Assembly (NCBI RefSeq): GCF_018687095.1
Contig: NZ_CP061286.1
Coordinates: forward strand, 1,488,001 to 1,552,000
DNA length: 64,000 nucleotides
Direction of reading: 5' to 3'
From: Polynucleobacter sp. MWH-UH25E
Lineage (GTDB): Bacteria; Pseudomonadota; Gammaproteobacteria; Burkholderiales; Burkholderiaceae
Under the pieces are notes generated by a model. The model searched no databases and was not told where the DNA came from. It saw only the letters and a list, made by a program, of their open reading frames with translations. Position numbers and translations under genes: made by a program. Every line of letters begins with the position of its first letter. Position 1 is the stretch's first letter. Below, piece after piece: positions 42,547 through 51,924 of this stretch.

Positions 42547-43404
42547 ATGTGCCTCATCCTTTTCGCCTGGAATTCTCATCCAGACTACTCGCTAGTAGTA
42601 GCTGCGAATCGTGATGAGTTTTATGAACGCGATACCGAAGGAATTTCTTATTGGTCAGAGCACCCAGATATTCTTGCTGGAAGAGATCGAGCAGATGTAT
42701 TGGGAAGTCCAGGAACTTGGCTTGGCTTTAGCAAAGCCGGTAAGTTTGCTGCTCTTACTAATGTACGAGCGCCTAGCGAAAAAAATCCTGATGCACGCAC
42801 TAGAGGCGAACTATCGCTAATGTATTTGACTAGTAAAGACAAGCCTTCATCTTTTGTAGAGCAACAATCTAAGCGCTTTAGTCTTTATAACGGATTTAAT
42901 TTGTTGATGGCCGACTTAAGTGACCCTAAAAATGCAGAGATGCATTGGGTTAGCAATCGGATGTTGATGGGGCAAAGTATTCGCCCTAGAAAAGTATTTC
43001 CACATCAACCCTTAGCCCCTGGTGTCTATGGGCTGTCCAATGCCATGCTGGATACCCCGTGGCCCAAAGTAAATCATCGTGTTGCCGCATTCGCTCAAGC
43101 TCTCGCAATGGATCATGGCGAACTTAAAAATGCTGACCAATACCTCAAAGTGCTAGCTGATACGCGTTATGCCAGCGATCACGAACTACCTAGCACTGGT
43201 GTCAGCAAGGAGTGGGAAAAAGCCCTCTCCCCAGCATTTATTAAAACGCCCTCTTATGGAACGCGTTCGAGCACCTTGCTCAGGGTGCGCAAAGATGGAA
43301 ACTTTGAAATGGTAGAGCGTCGCTTTGATGCTACCGGCACAGTTGGGCACGACGTCATAATTGGCGCCCTCAGCACCGCACCCGATTCAAACCTTTCGGT
43401 TTAA
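42547..43404 (+). CDS. NRDE-family (TANGO2-like) protein
   Basis: The 285-residue protein starts MCLILFAW, with the Cys2 typical of this N-terminal nucleophile-like family, and carries the name-giving NRDE motif (VVAANRDEFYER). TANGO2-type proteins have been linked to heme handling and to lipid metabolism; the bacterial role is not settled. Probably cotranscribed with ygfZ, which would agree with an Fe-S or heme connection. Confidence 0.9.
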   Translation: MCLILFAWNSHPDYSLVVAANRDEFYERDTEGISYWSEHPDILAGRDRADVLGSPGTWLGFSKAGKFAALTNVRAPSEKNPDARTRGELSLMYLTSKDKPSSFVEQQSKRFSLYNGFNLLMADLSDPKNAEMHWVSNRMLMGQSIRPRKVFPHQPLAPGVYGLSNAMLDTPWPKVNHRVAAFAQALAMDHGELKNADQYLKVLADTRYASDHELPSTGVSKEWEKALSPAFIKTPSYGTRSSTLLRVRKDGNFEMVERRFDATGTVGHDVIIGALSTAPDSNLSV

Positions 43405-43421
43405 TTATTTAGAGAAGTTGC

Positions 43422-43904
43422 TTACTCGGAACGTAGATCTTCGTTAACTACACGTTCACCTTTTGAATTCCTAGTTGGCAGTCTTTTAATATACTGAAAT
43501 GTTCCTGTAGCCATACAGCAAATCTCGCCCTGATCGTTGTAGAGCTTGGATTCACAAAAAGCCATTGTGGCAGTTCTACGAACGGTATCTGCCTTCACAC
43601 GCAATATCCCGTTAGCGGCTTGCATAAAGTTATTTTTTAGTTCAATCGTGACCACGCTTCGATCACTTGGGTCTCCAGAGCGGGCTGCTACAGCCATGGC
43701 AACATCCATTAGCGTTAGCAAAACTCCACCATGAGCAACAGCCCAAGTATTGGTGTGCTCTGGCTTAAGGGCAAGAAGGATCTCCCCTTTGCCCATCTCA
43801 GCACTAAGAAAACGTACCCCCAACAGTTTTAAGAATGGAACATTTAATTCCTCACCTAAATTAGCGAGTTGAGTTTGTGGATTAATTTGGACTTGTTTAT
43901 TCAT
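43422..43904 (-). CDS. PaaI-family hotdog thioesterase
   Basis: The 160-residue hotdog protein has the PaaI/YigI features AHGGVLLTLMDVAMAVAAR and a VVTIELKNNFMQAA strand. It probably hydrolyses a small acyl-CoA. TAAAAT (43916-43911, minus) is 6 nt upstream of the ATG. Divergent from selO. Confidence 0.88.
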   Translation of the reverse strand: MNKQVQINPQTQLANLGEELNVPFLKLLGVRFLSAEMGKGEILLALKPEHTNTWAVAHGGVLLTLMDVAMAVAARSGDPSDRSVVTIELKNNFMQAANGILRVKADTVRRTATMAFCESKLYNDQGEICCMATGTFQYIKRLPTRNSKGERVVNEDLRSE

Positions 43905-43910
43905 AAGACG

Positions 43911-43952
43911 ATTTTAGGGTCTTTAGCGCCAAATTGGGAAGTCACCTAGAAT
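43911..43952. promoter_or_regulatory. Divergent -10 elements for the PaaI-type gene and selO
   Basis: Minus strand TAAAAT (43916-43911) and plus strand TAGAAT (43947-43952) each end exactly 6 nt before the start codon of their gene. No clear -35 boxes. Confidence 0.45.
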
Positions 43953-43958
43953 ATCCAT

Positions 43959-45425
43959 ATGGCTTTTACTTTGAGTGGCGATGATGTCTGCCAGATAACG
44001 CACCCTAGCCCAATTCCCAATCCGTATTGGGTCGCTTTTTCATCCTCTGCAGCAAAACTGATTGGTCTAGAGTTGGGCCCAAATGGATTGCCTGCCGATC
44101 CAGCATGGCTTGAGATTTGCGCAGGAAACTCATTGATAAGTGCAAGCTATCAATTTAGAAGTCCCCTATCAACCGTTTATAGCGGGCATCAGTTTGGCGT
44201 GTGGGCAGGCCAACTGGGCGATGGTCGTGCGATTCTGCTGGGGGAAGTGAACAGCCAGGAACTACAACTTAAGGGTGCCGGTAAAACACGCTATTCCCGG
44301 ATGGGAGATGGGCGTGCTGTTCTACGTTCCTCTATCCGAGAATTTTTGTGTAGTGAGGCCATGTATTCATTGGGAATACCAACTACCCGCGCTCTATCCG
44401 TGGTCGGCTCTGAATTGCCAGTTCGACGTGAAATCATTGAAACGGCAGCGGTTTGTGCTCGACTTGCCCCAAGCTTTTTGCGAATTGGTCACTTTGAACA
44501 TTTTGCATCACTACAAGATACTTCACGCCTAAAAGAGCTTGCAGACTTATTGATTCGAGATCATTACCCAGAATGTCAAAATACTGCCGAGCCCTATTTA
44601 GAATTATTTAAGCAAATATGCAACCGTAACGCCAAGCTTGTGGCGCAATGGCAGGCGGTGGGTTTTTGTCATGGTGTTCTCAATAGCGACAACATAAGTG
44701 CTATTGGCATCACTATGGATTTCGGACCATTTGGATTTATGGATCAGTTTCAAATTGACCATATTTGCAATCATAGCGATCAAGACGGTCGATATGCATA
44801 TCATCGTCAACCGCAAATCATGCACTGGAATATGGCCTGCTTGGCTAGTGCATTTTTACCACTGCTTGAGTTTATTCATGCTCCCAATGACGCTCAATCG
44901 CTGTTACGTGAAGCGCTAGAGGAATTCGCGGTTTGCTATGCAGAGGCATGGCAATCCCTTTTTCGACAAAAATTGGGGTTTACGACTGCTCAGGATGGGG
45001 ATACTCATCTGATCGAACGCCTTCTCCAGGCAATGCATGATTCGAGTGTGGATTTCACATATTTCTTTAGGATGCTAAGTCAAGTTCGTAAAGAACAGGA
45101 ATTACAAACAATTGTATTGAGAGATCATTTTTTGAATCGAGAATTAATTGATCAATGGTTTGCTGATTACATTTATCGTTTGAAATCAGAAAACAGTTCT
45201 GATGAAGCGAGGCAAAAGGCTATGAATTTAGTCAACCCCAAATTTGTCTTGCGAAATCATCTTGCCCAGGTCGCAATTGATAAGGCTAAGCAACACGATT
45301 ATTCAGAGATCCAAACTTTACTCAAAATACTCACCAACCCTTATGATGAGCAGGCCGAATATGATGCCTACGCCATGCCTCCTCCTCCCAATTTAGAAAG
45401 AGTTGAAGTGAGCTGTTCGTCCTAA
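43959..45425 (+). CDS. selO: Protein adenylyltransferase SelO (YdiU)
   Basis: SelO is a pseudokinase that transfers AMP to Ser, Thr or Tyr of target proteins, with a role in redox homeostasis. The 488-residue protein shows YSGHQFGVWAGQLGDGRA, LKGAGKTRYSR, GDGRAVLRSSIREF and the metal site GVLNSDNIS and MDFGPFGFMD. The C-terminal selenocysteine of the animal enzyme is absent as expected; the protein ends in CSS with a Cys near the end. msrB follows after 16 nt: both products concern protein oxidation, so joint regulation is likely. Confidence 0.95.
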   Translation: MAFTLSGDDVCQITHPSPIPNPYWVAFSSSAAKLIGLELGPNGLPADPAWLEICAGNSLISASYQFRSPLSTVYSGHQFGVWAGQLGDGRAILLGEVNSQELQLKGAGKTRYSRMGDGRAVLRSSIREFLCSEAMYSLGIPTTRALSVVGSELPVRREIIETAAVCARLAPSFLRIGHFEHFASLQDTSRLKELADLLIRDHYPECQNTAEPYLELFKQICNRNAKLVAQWQAVGFCHGVLNSDNISAIGITMDFGPFGFMDQFQIDHICNHSDQDGRYAYHRQPQIMHWNMACLASAFLPLLEFIHAPNDAQSLLREALEEFAVCYAEAWQSLFRQKLGFTTAQDGDTHLIERLLQAMHDSSVDFTYFFRMLSQVRKEQELQTIVLRDHFLNRELIDQWFADYIYRLKSENSSDEARQKAMNLVNPKFVLRNHLAQVAIDKAKQHDYSEIQTLLKILTNPYDEQAEYDAYAMPPPPNLERVEVSCSS

Positions 45426-45441
45426 GCACGGAGATCTATCT

Positions 45442-45852
45442 ATGAAAAAGACCGATTCAGAATACAAACAGTTATTAAGCGATATTGAATACCGCGTCAC
45501 ACGTGAGGCTGCAACAGAGAGGCCTTTTACGGGAAAGTATTGGGATCATTGGGATAGAGGCGCTTATTCTTGTGTATGTTGCGGTACACCACTATTTTTA
45601 TCGGATACAAAATTTGATGCAGGTTGTGGATGGCCAAGCTATAACGCGCCTCAGAACGAATCCGCCATTAAGGAGCTTCGAGATACATCGCACGGCATGA
45701 TTCGCACCGAGGTGAGATGTGCAAATTGTGATGCCCATCTCGGACATGTTTTTGATGATGGTCCTATGCCAACCGGCCTACGCTACTGCATTAATTCAGC
45801 ATCACTTAAGTTCGAGCCGAGTGATAATGCGCAAGACACTAAAAAAGATTAA
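45442..45852 (+). CDS. msrB: Peptide methionine (R)-S-oxide reductase MsrB
   Basis: MsrB reduces methionine-R-sulfoxide in proteins. The 136-residue protein has zinc-binding pairs CVCC and CANC, GCGWPSY and the catalytic Cys in RYCINSASL. It lies 16 nt after selO. Confidence 0.97.
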   Translation: MKKTDSEYKQLLSDIEYRVTREAATERPFTGKYWDHWDRGAYSCVCCGTPLFLSDTKFDAGCGWPSYNAPQNESAIKELRDTSHGMIRTEVRCANCDAHLGHVFDDGPMPTGLRYCINSASLKFEPSDNAQDTKKD

Positions 45853-45893
45853 TAAATCCCAAAGCTTTAGATATCAAACTCAATAAATCATCC

Positions 45894-46442
45894 ATGAAAT
45901 TCTTATTCGACCTCTTCCCAATCATCCTTTTTTTCATCGCCTTTAAGTTCGGTGATATTTATACAGCAACCATCGTTGCGATGGTTGCTACTATCGGCCA
46001 AATCCTCTGGGTTTACTATCGACATCGAAAGATTGATGCTATGCAGTGGGTTAGCCTTGTCATGATTATTGTATTTGGCAGCTTAACCATCTTTTTGCAT
46101 GACAAAACTTTCATTCAACTAAAGCCAACCGCCCTTTACTGGCTTTTTTCTGGCGCACTATTAATCAGCGCCCAATTCTTTAACAAGAATTGGATTCAAA
46201 TTCTCATGGGCAAGCAAGTGACTCTTAAACCCAATCACTCACATTCGGTGTGGCACAAACTCAATCTAGCTTGGTCTGCTTTCTTTTTTGTTATGGGCGC
46301 ACTAAATCTTTATATTGCCTTTGAATTTTCAGAAGACACCTGGGTGAACTTCAAGTTATTTGGTAGTACTGGTCTGCTAATAGTTTTTGTTATTACTCAA
46401 GGTATCTGGCTATCCAAGCACATGGAGCATCCTGAGTCATGA
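45894..46442 (+). CDS. yciB: Inner membrane septation/isomerisation protein YciB (IspZ family)
   Basis: A 182-residue protein with five hydrophobic segments, starting MKFLFDLFPIILFFIAFK and including KPTALYWLFSGALLIS and WHKLNLAWSAFFFVMG, as in the YciB/IspZ family linked to envelope synthesis and septation. Its stop overlaps the bolA start by 4 nt (ATGA at 46439). Confidence 0.95.
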   Translation: MKFLFDLFPIILFFIAFKFGDIYTATIVAMVATIGQILWVYYRHRKIDAMQWVSLVMIIVFGSLTIFLHDKTFIQLKPTALYWLFSGALLISAQFFNKNWIQILMGKQVTLKPNHSHSVWHKLNLAWSAFFFVMGALNLYIAFEFSEDTWVNFKLFGSTGLLIVFVITQGIWLSKHMEHPES

Positions 46443-46723
46443 GCATCAATGAGGAGCGCATCAAGCTATTTAAAACAGACCTTGAACAGGCATTTACTGC
46501 CTTGCAATTAAGTATTGAGGATGAGAGTCACTTGCACGCAGGTCATGCCGGCGCAGCAAGCGGCGGCGGCCACTTTAGACTCAGAATTGTCGCCCCTGAA
46601 TTTGACTCCTTATCCACTGTAGCCCGGCATCGTGCTGTATATGCCGCATTAAATCGGCATATTCCCAAGGAAATCCATGCCTTAACTATTTCCGCCCTAA
46701 CCCCCAAGGAGGCAGGTCTCTAG
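46439..46723 (+). CDS. bolA: BolA-family protein
   Basis: A 94-residue BolA protein with a long helix, HAGHAG...GGGHFRLRIVAPEF and RHRAVYAAL. BolA proteins work with monothiol glutaredoxins in Fe-S handling. Coupled with yciB by ATGA and followed 43 nt later by a parvulin gene; yciB-bolA-parvulin is a common betaproteobacterial order. Confidence 0.92.
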   Translation: MSINEERIKLFKTDLEQAFTALQLSIEDESHLHAGHAGAASGGGHFRLRIVAPEFDSLSTVARHRAVYAALNRHIPKEIHALTISALTPKEAGL

Positions 46724-46766
46724 ACTGCTTTACACTAGGGTTCATTATTCATAACCTACAGTCAAC

Positions 46767-47558
46767 ATGTTAAAAAATCGTCACTTTCTAGCCATTAGCA
46801 CTATTGCCGCCCTTATCTCTACATCTGCATTTTCTCAAAACGCTGCTATTGTGAATGGCAAAGCCATTCCTAAAGCGCAGCTTGATAAATTGGTTCAGAA
46901 ATCAGGCCAGCCTGACAATCCTCAAGTACGCGATCAAGCACGTGAAATGTTGGTTACCAAAGAACTCATTCTTCAGGAAGCAGATAAGCGTGGCGTTATT
47001 CAAAAAGAATCAGTTCGTGAACAATTAGAACAGTCTCGAGTTGGCATATTAGTTGCTGCTGTTTTTGAGGATTATGTTGAAAAAGAAGGTGTTACAGAGG
47101 CTGAACTAAAAGCCGCTTATGAATCTGTTAAGAATCAATACACCGGTAAGGAATACCATGTTGAACACATCTTGGTAGAAAAAGAGGCTGATGCGAAAGC
47201 CATCATCGCCCAGATCAAGGCTGGTGGAAATTTTGAGGATATTGCAAAGTCCAAGTCAAAAGATCCTGGCTCTGCGCCAAATGGCGGTGATTTAGGCTGG
47301 GTTACTGAAAAGTCGCTTGTTCCAGAGTTTTCCAAGTCAATGGTGCAGCTTAAAAATGGTCAAGTTACTGATAAGCCGGTGAAATCTCAATTCGGTTGGC
47401 ACATTATCAAAATGGTCGACTCCCGAGATATGAAGGCACCTAGTTTTGATGAACTCAAGGCTGAGTTAAAGCAAATGATTACCTCAGATCAGAATTGGCA
47501 AAAGGCTAAATTTGCAGAAATGATGCAAAAACTGCGCTCTAAAGCCAGGGTTCAATAA
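46767..47558 (+). CDS. Periplasmic parvulin-type peptidyl-prolyl isomerase
   Basis: The 263-residue protein has a signal peptide (cleavage near residue 24, FSQ-N), a SurA-like N-terminal helix domain and a complete parvulin domain (about 130-225): VEHILVEKEADA, NGGDLGWVTE, SQFGWHIIKMVD. It is the catalytic counterpart of the PpiD-like protein at 9206, which lacks these motifs. Confidence 0.95.
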   Translation: MLKNRHFLAISTIAALISTSAFSQNAAIVNGKAIPKAQLDKLVQKSGQPDNPQVRDQAREMLVTKELILQEADKRGVIQKESVREQLEQSRVGILVAAVFEDYVEKEGVTEAELKAAYESVKNQYTGKEYHVEHILVEKEADAKAIIAQIKAGGNFEDIAKSKSKDPGSAPNGGDLGWVTEKSLVPEFSKSMVQLKNGQVTDKPVKSQFGWHIIKMVDSRDMKAPSFDELKAELKQMITSDQNWQKAKFAEMMQKLRSKARVQ

Positions 47559-47576
47559 AGGTAGCAATAGTAGTAG

Positions 47577-48740
47577 TTACGCTTTTCTAGATGGGTATCG
47601 GCGAGGTCGAAGTTTCTGAATCGCCATACCCGCTATACCGCAAGCAAGTGCGGACATTACAAAGACATCTCTAGGCTGAAATAAGTCCCATATCCAGCCT
47701 GCACACAATCCCCCAATCGTCCCGCCTAAGCCATAGGATACGGTCGCCATGATGGCCTGCCCTCTTGCTTGCAATGGTCCCGTAAACCAACGTTGCAAAA
47801 GTTTAGTTGCGGCACTATGGTGAGCGGCAAAAGTTCCAGCATGCATGAGCTGAGCGAGAATAAGTACTATGGCTGTTGGAAAGAATGCAATCAAAATAAA
47901 TCGAATTACCCCGACACCAAAAGCGCCTTGAAGAATGACTTCTGAGTCAACACGACTAAGTATTTTGTTTTGGAAATAGAAGAAGAGAACCTCTGCTGCA
48001 ACACCCAGAGCCCAAAATAGCCCAATCTGAAATTTATCATAGCCCAAGTTTGATAGATAAAGCGAATAAAACACATACAAAGATGCATGAGCAAAAATCA
48101 TAAAGAAGCCTGAAACTAGAAACCAACGCACATCAGGATTCAGTAGCACCGCGAACAGCTCACCCTTGACCATTTTGCGACGTTCCATTTTAGGCTCGTG
48201 AAGGCAAAAAGTAATTGCCGCCAGTGCAAATAAAATTACAGTACCAACATAGGGATACAGCTCAATTCCTTTGTGCTGGAATAACTCGCCTGCAATGAGA
48301 ACCATCGCTATAAAACCTATAGAGCCCCATAATCTCAAGCGCCCATAACGTTTATCAAAAGAATTGTCTTTGTATAAGGCGTGGATAGTTGCAGTCTCAC
48401 CCAAAGGCATTTGGCTACTCAAAATAGTGTGTAGAACAAACATCCAAATGAAAAAGCCAATATAGGTTTGTATATAAAAAATGCACAGGAACACCAGCGC
48501 CGCTATGCAGGCGCAGACCCTGATGATGCCGATGCGATTTGACAGGTAATCTGAAAGCCATCCCCAGCTAAATGGGCCCACAATTCGGGTGATTTGCAGC
48601 ATAGACATCAGCACTGCAATTTCAATAACGTTAAAGTCGCGATCTAAAAAGAAAAGGCTTGCATAAGGAGAAACCAAGCCTACGTAAGCAAAATATAAAA
48701 AGAAAAAGGACCCGAAGGCCCAGCGAAGAACAGGCGTCAT
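47577..48740 (-). CDS. MFS transporter (3-phenylpropionate permease / nucleoside-H+ symporter-like)
   Basis: A 387-residue protein with about twelve hydrophobic helices, opening WAFGSFFFLYFAYVGLVSPYASLFF and with GPFSWGWLSDYLSNRIG in loop 2-3. This N-terminus matches the MFS_1-like group with HcaT. Substrate cannot be read from sequence. It lies 12 nt after aroC. Confidence 0.85.
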   Translation of the reverse strand: MTPVLRWAFGSFFFLYFAYVGLVSPYASLFFLDRDFNVIEIAVLMSMLQITRIVGPFSWGWLSDYLSNRIGIIRVCACIAALVFLCIFYIQTYIGFFIWMFVLHTILSSQMPLGETATIHALYKDNSFDKRYGRLRLWGSIGFIAMVLIAGELFQHKGIELYPYVGTVILFALAAITFCLHEPKMERRKMVKGELFAVLLNPDVRWFLVSGFFMIFAHASLYVFYSLYLSNLGYDKFQIGLFWALGVAAEVLFFYFQNKILSRVDSEVILQGAFGVGVIRFILIAFFPTAIVLILAQLMHAGTFAAHHSAATKLLQRWFTGPLQARGQAIMATVSYGLGGTIGGLCAGWIWDLFQPRDVFVMSALACGIAGMAIQKLRPRRYPSRKA

Positions 48741-48752
48741 TTAAGCAATCAA

Positions 48753-49868
48753 TTAATCACGTGTTGCGCCTGGTCTCGCAGCGGGAATTGGCTTAAGATC
48801 TAACTTGACATCACCGCACTGTGCACGATGTCGCAATGCATGATCCATGATAACTAGTGCTAGCATGGCTTCTGCAATTGGTGTTGCACGAATGCCTACG
48901 CAAGGATCATGACGGCCTTTGGTTTGGACGGTTATAGGCTTCCCCTGCAAATCAATTGATTGCTTAGGACTCATAATGCTAGAAGTTGGCTTGATTGCAA
49001 TAGATACCCGCAAATCCTGACCGGTACTAATGCCACCCAAAGTCCCACCGGCATTATTTGAGGAGAATCCATCAGCGAACAATTCATCGCCGTGCTCGCT
49101 ACCCATTTGAGCGACCGACTTAAATCCAGCGCCGATCTCAACTCCTTTGACGGCATTGATGCCCATCATGGCATGAGCGATATCAGCATCAAGTTTGTCG
49201 AACAAAGGCTCACCTAAGCCAATGGGTACATTACGCGCCCTCACCTCAATGCGAGCCCCACAAGAATCCCCAGCTTTACGCAGTTCATCCATGTAAGCCT
49301 CTAATTGAGGAATGACTTGATTGTTTGCGGCAAAAAAAGGATTTGCCTCAATATGAGCAGCATCAATAAACGGAATCTCAATTTCTCCAAGCTGGCTCAT
49401 GAAGCCATAAAACTCAGTGCCATATTGTTCACGCAACCATTTTTTTGCAATTGCCGCAGCGGCAACAACTGGAGCGGTTAAGCGAGCAGAAGATCTTCCA
49501 CCGCCACGAGGATCTCTTAGGCCATATTTATGGTGATATGCATAGTCAGCGTGGCCAGGACGAAATGTTTGCAATATATCGCCGTAATCCTGGCTACGTT
49601 GATCTGTATTGCGAATGAGTAAGCCAATTGGTGCACCAGTGGTCTTTCCCTCAAAAACTCCAGAAAGTATTTCTACCTTGTCCTCTTCCTTGCGCTGTGT
49701 AACGTGACGAGAGGTTCCTGGCTTCCTGCGATCTAGATCAACCTGTAGATCTGCCTCTGTTAAAGACATGCCCGGAGGACAACCGTCCACCACTGCCCCA
49801 ATTGCTGGACCGTGTGATTCGCCAAAAGTAGTAACAGTAAAGAGAAGGCCTAATGTATTTCCTGACAT
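48753..49868 (-). CDS. aroC: Chorismate synthase
   Basis: AroC makes chorismate from EPSP using reduced FMN. The 371-residue enzyme has GESHGPAIGAVVDGCPPG near the N-terminus, the RPGHADYAYHHKYG loop, GGGRSSARLT and RHDPCVGIRA. CATAAT (49880-49875, minus) lies 6 nt before the ATG, another likely leaderless start. Confidence 0.97.
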   Translation of the reverse strand: MSGNTLGLLFTVTTFGESHGPAIGAVVDGCPPGMSLTEADLQVDLDRRKPGTSRHVTQRKEEDKVEILSGVFEGKTTGAPIGLLIRNTDQRSQDYGDILQTFRPGHADYAYHHKYGLRDPRGGGRSSARLTAPVVAAAAIAKKWLREQYGTEFYGFMSQLGEIEIPFIDAAHIEANPFFAANNQVIPQLEAYMDELRKAGDSCGARIEVRARNVPIGLGEPLFDKLDADIAHAMMGINAVKGVEIGAGFKSVAQMGSEHGDELFADGFSSNNAGGTLGGISTGQDLRVSIAIKPTSSIMSPKQSIDLQGKPITVQTKGRHDPCVGIRATPIAEAMLALVIMDHALRHRAQCGDVKLDLKPIPAARPGATRD

Positions 49869-49911
49869 ATCAACATTATGTCATTTGTCGGAAATCTTGG
49901 ACTAGAAAGCC

Positions 49912-50367
49912 TTAATTTGTCGTTTTTTCTGCATCTTCAGGCCAGTCACGAATATAGGCCTTGAGCATGGTGTTTTCAAAATCTTGAGCCTCTACAACTG
50001 ACTTTGCTACGTCATAGAAGGAGATGACGCCCATGAGCACCTTCTGGTCCATTACAGGCAAGTAGCGAGCATGGTCAACCAGCATCATGCGACGTACCTC
50101 ATCAATTTCGGTTTCCATATTGCAAGTCAGGGGCTTTTGATTCATGACGGATCTCACCTGCAAACCATCCAATTTGCCATGATGCTTGGCTAATGCTGCA
50201 ATCACTTCGCGGAAGGTTAAGATGCCGACGAGCTTGTCATATTCCATAACAACCAAAGAGCCAATATCATGTTCGCTCATCACGAGCACCGCTGTTTGCA
50301 ATGCAGTGTCTGGTGCAACCGTAAATAGAGTGCTCCCTTTAACGCGTAAGATGTCCCGAACTTTCAT
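49912..50367 (-). CDS. CBS-domain pair protein
   Basis: A 151-residue protein made only of two CBS domains (about 8-65 and 75-130): VRDILRVKGSTLFTVAPD, DIGSLVVMEYDKLVGILTFREV and YLPVMDQKVLMGVISFYDV. Such proteins bind adenosine nucleotides and act as sensors. A ribosome site (GGAGAC) precedes the ATG and TATA-like boxes lie 20-45 nt upstream, so unlike its neighbours this gene has a normal leader. Confidence 0.9.
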   Translation of the reverse strand: MKVRDILRVKGSTLFTVAPDTALQTAVLVMSEHDIGSLVVMEYDKLVGILTFREVIAALAKHHGKLDGLQVRSVMNQKPLTCNMETEIDEVRRMMLVDHARYLPVMDQKVLMGVISFYDVAKSVVEAQDFENTMLKAYIRDWPEDAEKTTN

Positions 50368-50445
50368 TTTGTCTCCGAATGCGGTGGATTTATAGACTCA
50401 ATATAGACCCAACTATCTGCTGAATCAAGGGTTTAAGTCTTCGTT

Positions 50446-51294
50446 TTAGTAACGAATAACCCTAATGACGCCACTTCGTATGGCGGGTAGATTGGCCACC
50501 AGGACGGCTCCTGCGAGAGTAATCCACCACGTCAAATAGATCCAGAGTAAGGCCAAAGGAAATATGGCAAAGGCTCCATAAACCGTCTTATAGAACGCGG
50601 TGTGGGTGAGAAACAAAGCAAAACCAAACTTCATGAGCTCAAAACTGATAGCAGCAAACAATGCCCCAGAGATTGCGTCTTTCCACAGAATCTGCGAATA
50701 AGGCAAAACTTTATAAACCACTGCGAATACCAATACCGCCAAAACAATCGGGGCAATTGTGGCTACTAAGCTAAATCCTATTGACAGAGCTTCTGTCCAG
50801 CCTTCGGTAGCGCTGAATAAAGCGCCACTAAGGTAAATGCCAGCACCAAGAAGAATTGGCCCAAGAAACGTGGCTGCAGAATAAATCAGCACCTTTTTAA
50901 ATAAAGGTCGACTTCGATTAACTTTGAAAATTTGATTAAACGCCTTTTCGATAACAGATAAGGTCATGATGGCAGTCACAAATAACCCAGCAATACCCAA
51001 AAGCGTCAGCCCTCTGGCTTGAGCTGAGAATTGATCCAGATAGATAAATACTTGTTGATTGATGCCGCCTGGCATATAAGTATCTAGCAACCAAGTTTTA
51101 AATGCATTCTTAACCTGTATCACCCTGGGCAAATACCCGATCAAAATTGTTGCAATCGTTATCATGGGAACCAAAGAAAGAATCGTGGTGTAGGCCAGAC
51201 TAGCGGCAATTTGATTGAGTTTTTGGTCGCGATTACCCTCCCAGATCTCTTTTGCAAGAGAGAGCCATAATTGGGGGTTACGAATTAGACGCAT
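50446..51294 (-). CDS. YihY/BrkB-family inner membrane protein
   Basis: The 282-residue protein has about six hydrophobic helices and the family features IAASLAYTTILSLVPMITI near the N-terminus, TAIMTLSVIEKAFNQIFKV and PLALLWIYLTWWITLAGA. The family was once called RNase BN in error. Length is at the short end. Divergent from wrbA with a 19-nt gap. Confidence 0.92.
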   Translation of the reverse strand: MRLIRNPQLWLSLAKEIWEGNRDQKLNQIAASLAYTTILSLVPMITIATILIGYLPRVIQVKNAFKTWLLDTYMPGGINQQVFIYLDQFSAQARGLTLLGIAGLFVTAIMTLSVIEKAFNQIFKVNRSRPLFKKVLIYSAATFLGPILLGAGIYLSGALFSATEGWTEALSIGFSLVATIAPIVLAVLVFAVVYKVLPYSQILWKDAISGALFAAISFELMKFGFALFLTHTAFYKTVYGAFAIFPLALLWIYLTWWITLAGAVLVANLPAIRSGVIRVIRY

Positions 51295-51299
51295 CGCCG

Positions 51300-51306
51300 T
51301 ATCATA
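51300..51306. promoter_or_regulatory. Symmetric shared -10 core between yihY and wrbA
   Basis: TATCATA reads TATCAT on the plus strand (8 nt before the wrbA ATG) and TATGAT on the minus strand (6 nt before the yihY ATG). The whole gap is 19 nt. It is the reverse complement of the core between mltG and ygfZ. Confidence 0.5.
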
Positions 51307-51313
51307 AAAGACT

Positions 51314-51913
51314 ATGAATAATCATGACATTTTAGTTTTGTATTACTCCCGCTATGGAGCCACCAAAGAACTGGCACGGCTGATTGCCGAGGGAATTGAG
51401 ACTGTTCCGGGGGTCAATGCAAGAATCAGAACTGTTCCTGCTGTATCCACCGTTTGTGAGACATCAGAACCATCTGTACCAACTGATGGGGCGCCTTATG
51501 TAGAGTATTCCGATTTAAAAGACTGCATAGGCCTAGCTCTGGGCTCCCCTACTCGGTTTGGCAATATGGCAGCGCCAATGAAATATTTTTGGGATGGTAG
51601 CTCTTCAGAATGGATGGGCGGCTCCTTAATTGGAAAGCCGGCTTGTGTATTTACCAGCACGGGAAGCATGCATGGCGGCCAAGAAAGCACCCTACTAACA
51701 ATGATGATCCCACTGCTGCATCACGGCATGATGGTGTTGGGTCTACCCTATAGTGAGCCAGATCTCATGTCATCAACCACTGGTGGCAGTCCTTATGGTG
51801 TAACTCATCATGCGCATGCTGATGGTCGTGCTCCTATTAGCCCAGAGGAAGCAAGGCTAGCCAAGGCACAAGGTAAGCGCCTTGCTTTGACAGCTTTAAA
51901 ACTGATTGGTTAG
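51314..51913 (+). CDS. wrbA: NAD(P)H:quinone oxidoreductase WrbA
   Basis: WrbA is a tetrameric FMN enzyme that reduces quinones by two electrons. The 199-residue protein has the flavodoxin-like LVLYYSRYGATKELA, GSPTRFGNMAAPMK and FTSTGSMHGGQE. Divergent from yihY, followed by a DUF2069 gene after 11 nt. Confidence 0.96.
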   Translation: MNNHDILVLYYSRYGATKELARLIAEGIETVPGVNARIRTVPAVSTVCETSEPSVPTDGAPYVEYSDLKDCIGLALGSPTRFGNMAAPMKYFWDGSSSEWMGGSLIGKPACVFTSTGSMHGGQESTLLTMMIPLLHHGMMVLGLPYSEPDLMSSTTGGSPYGVTHHAHADGRAPISPEEARLAKAQGKRLALTALKLIG

Positions 51914-51924
51914 ATCAACTGGCA

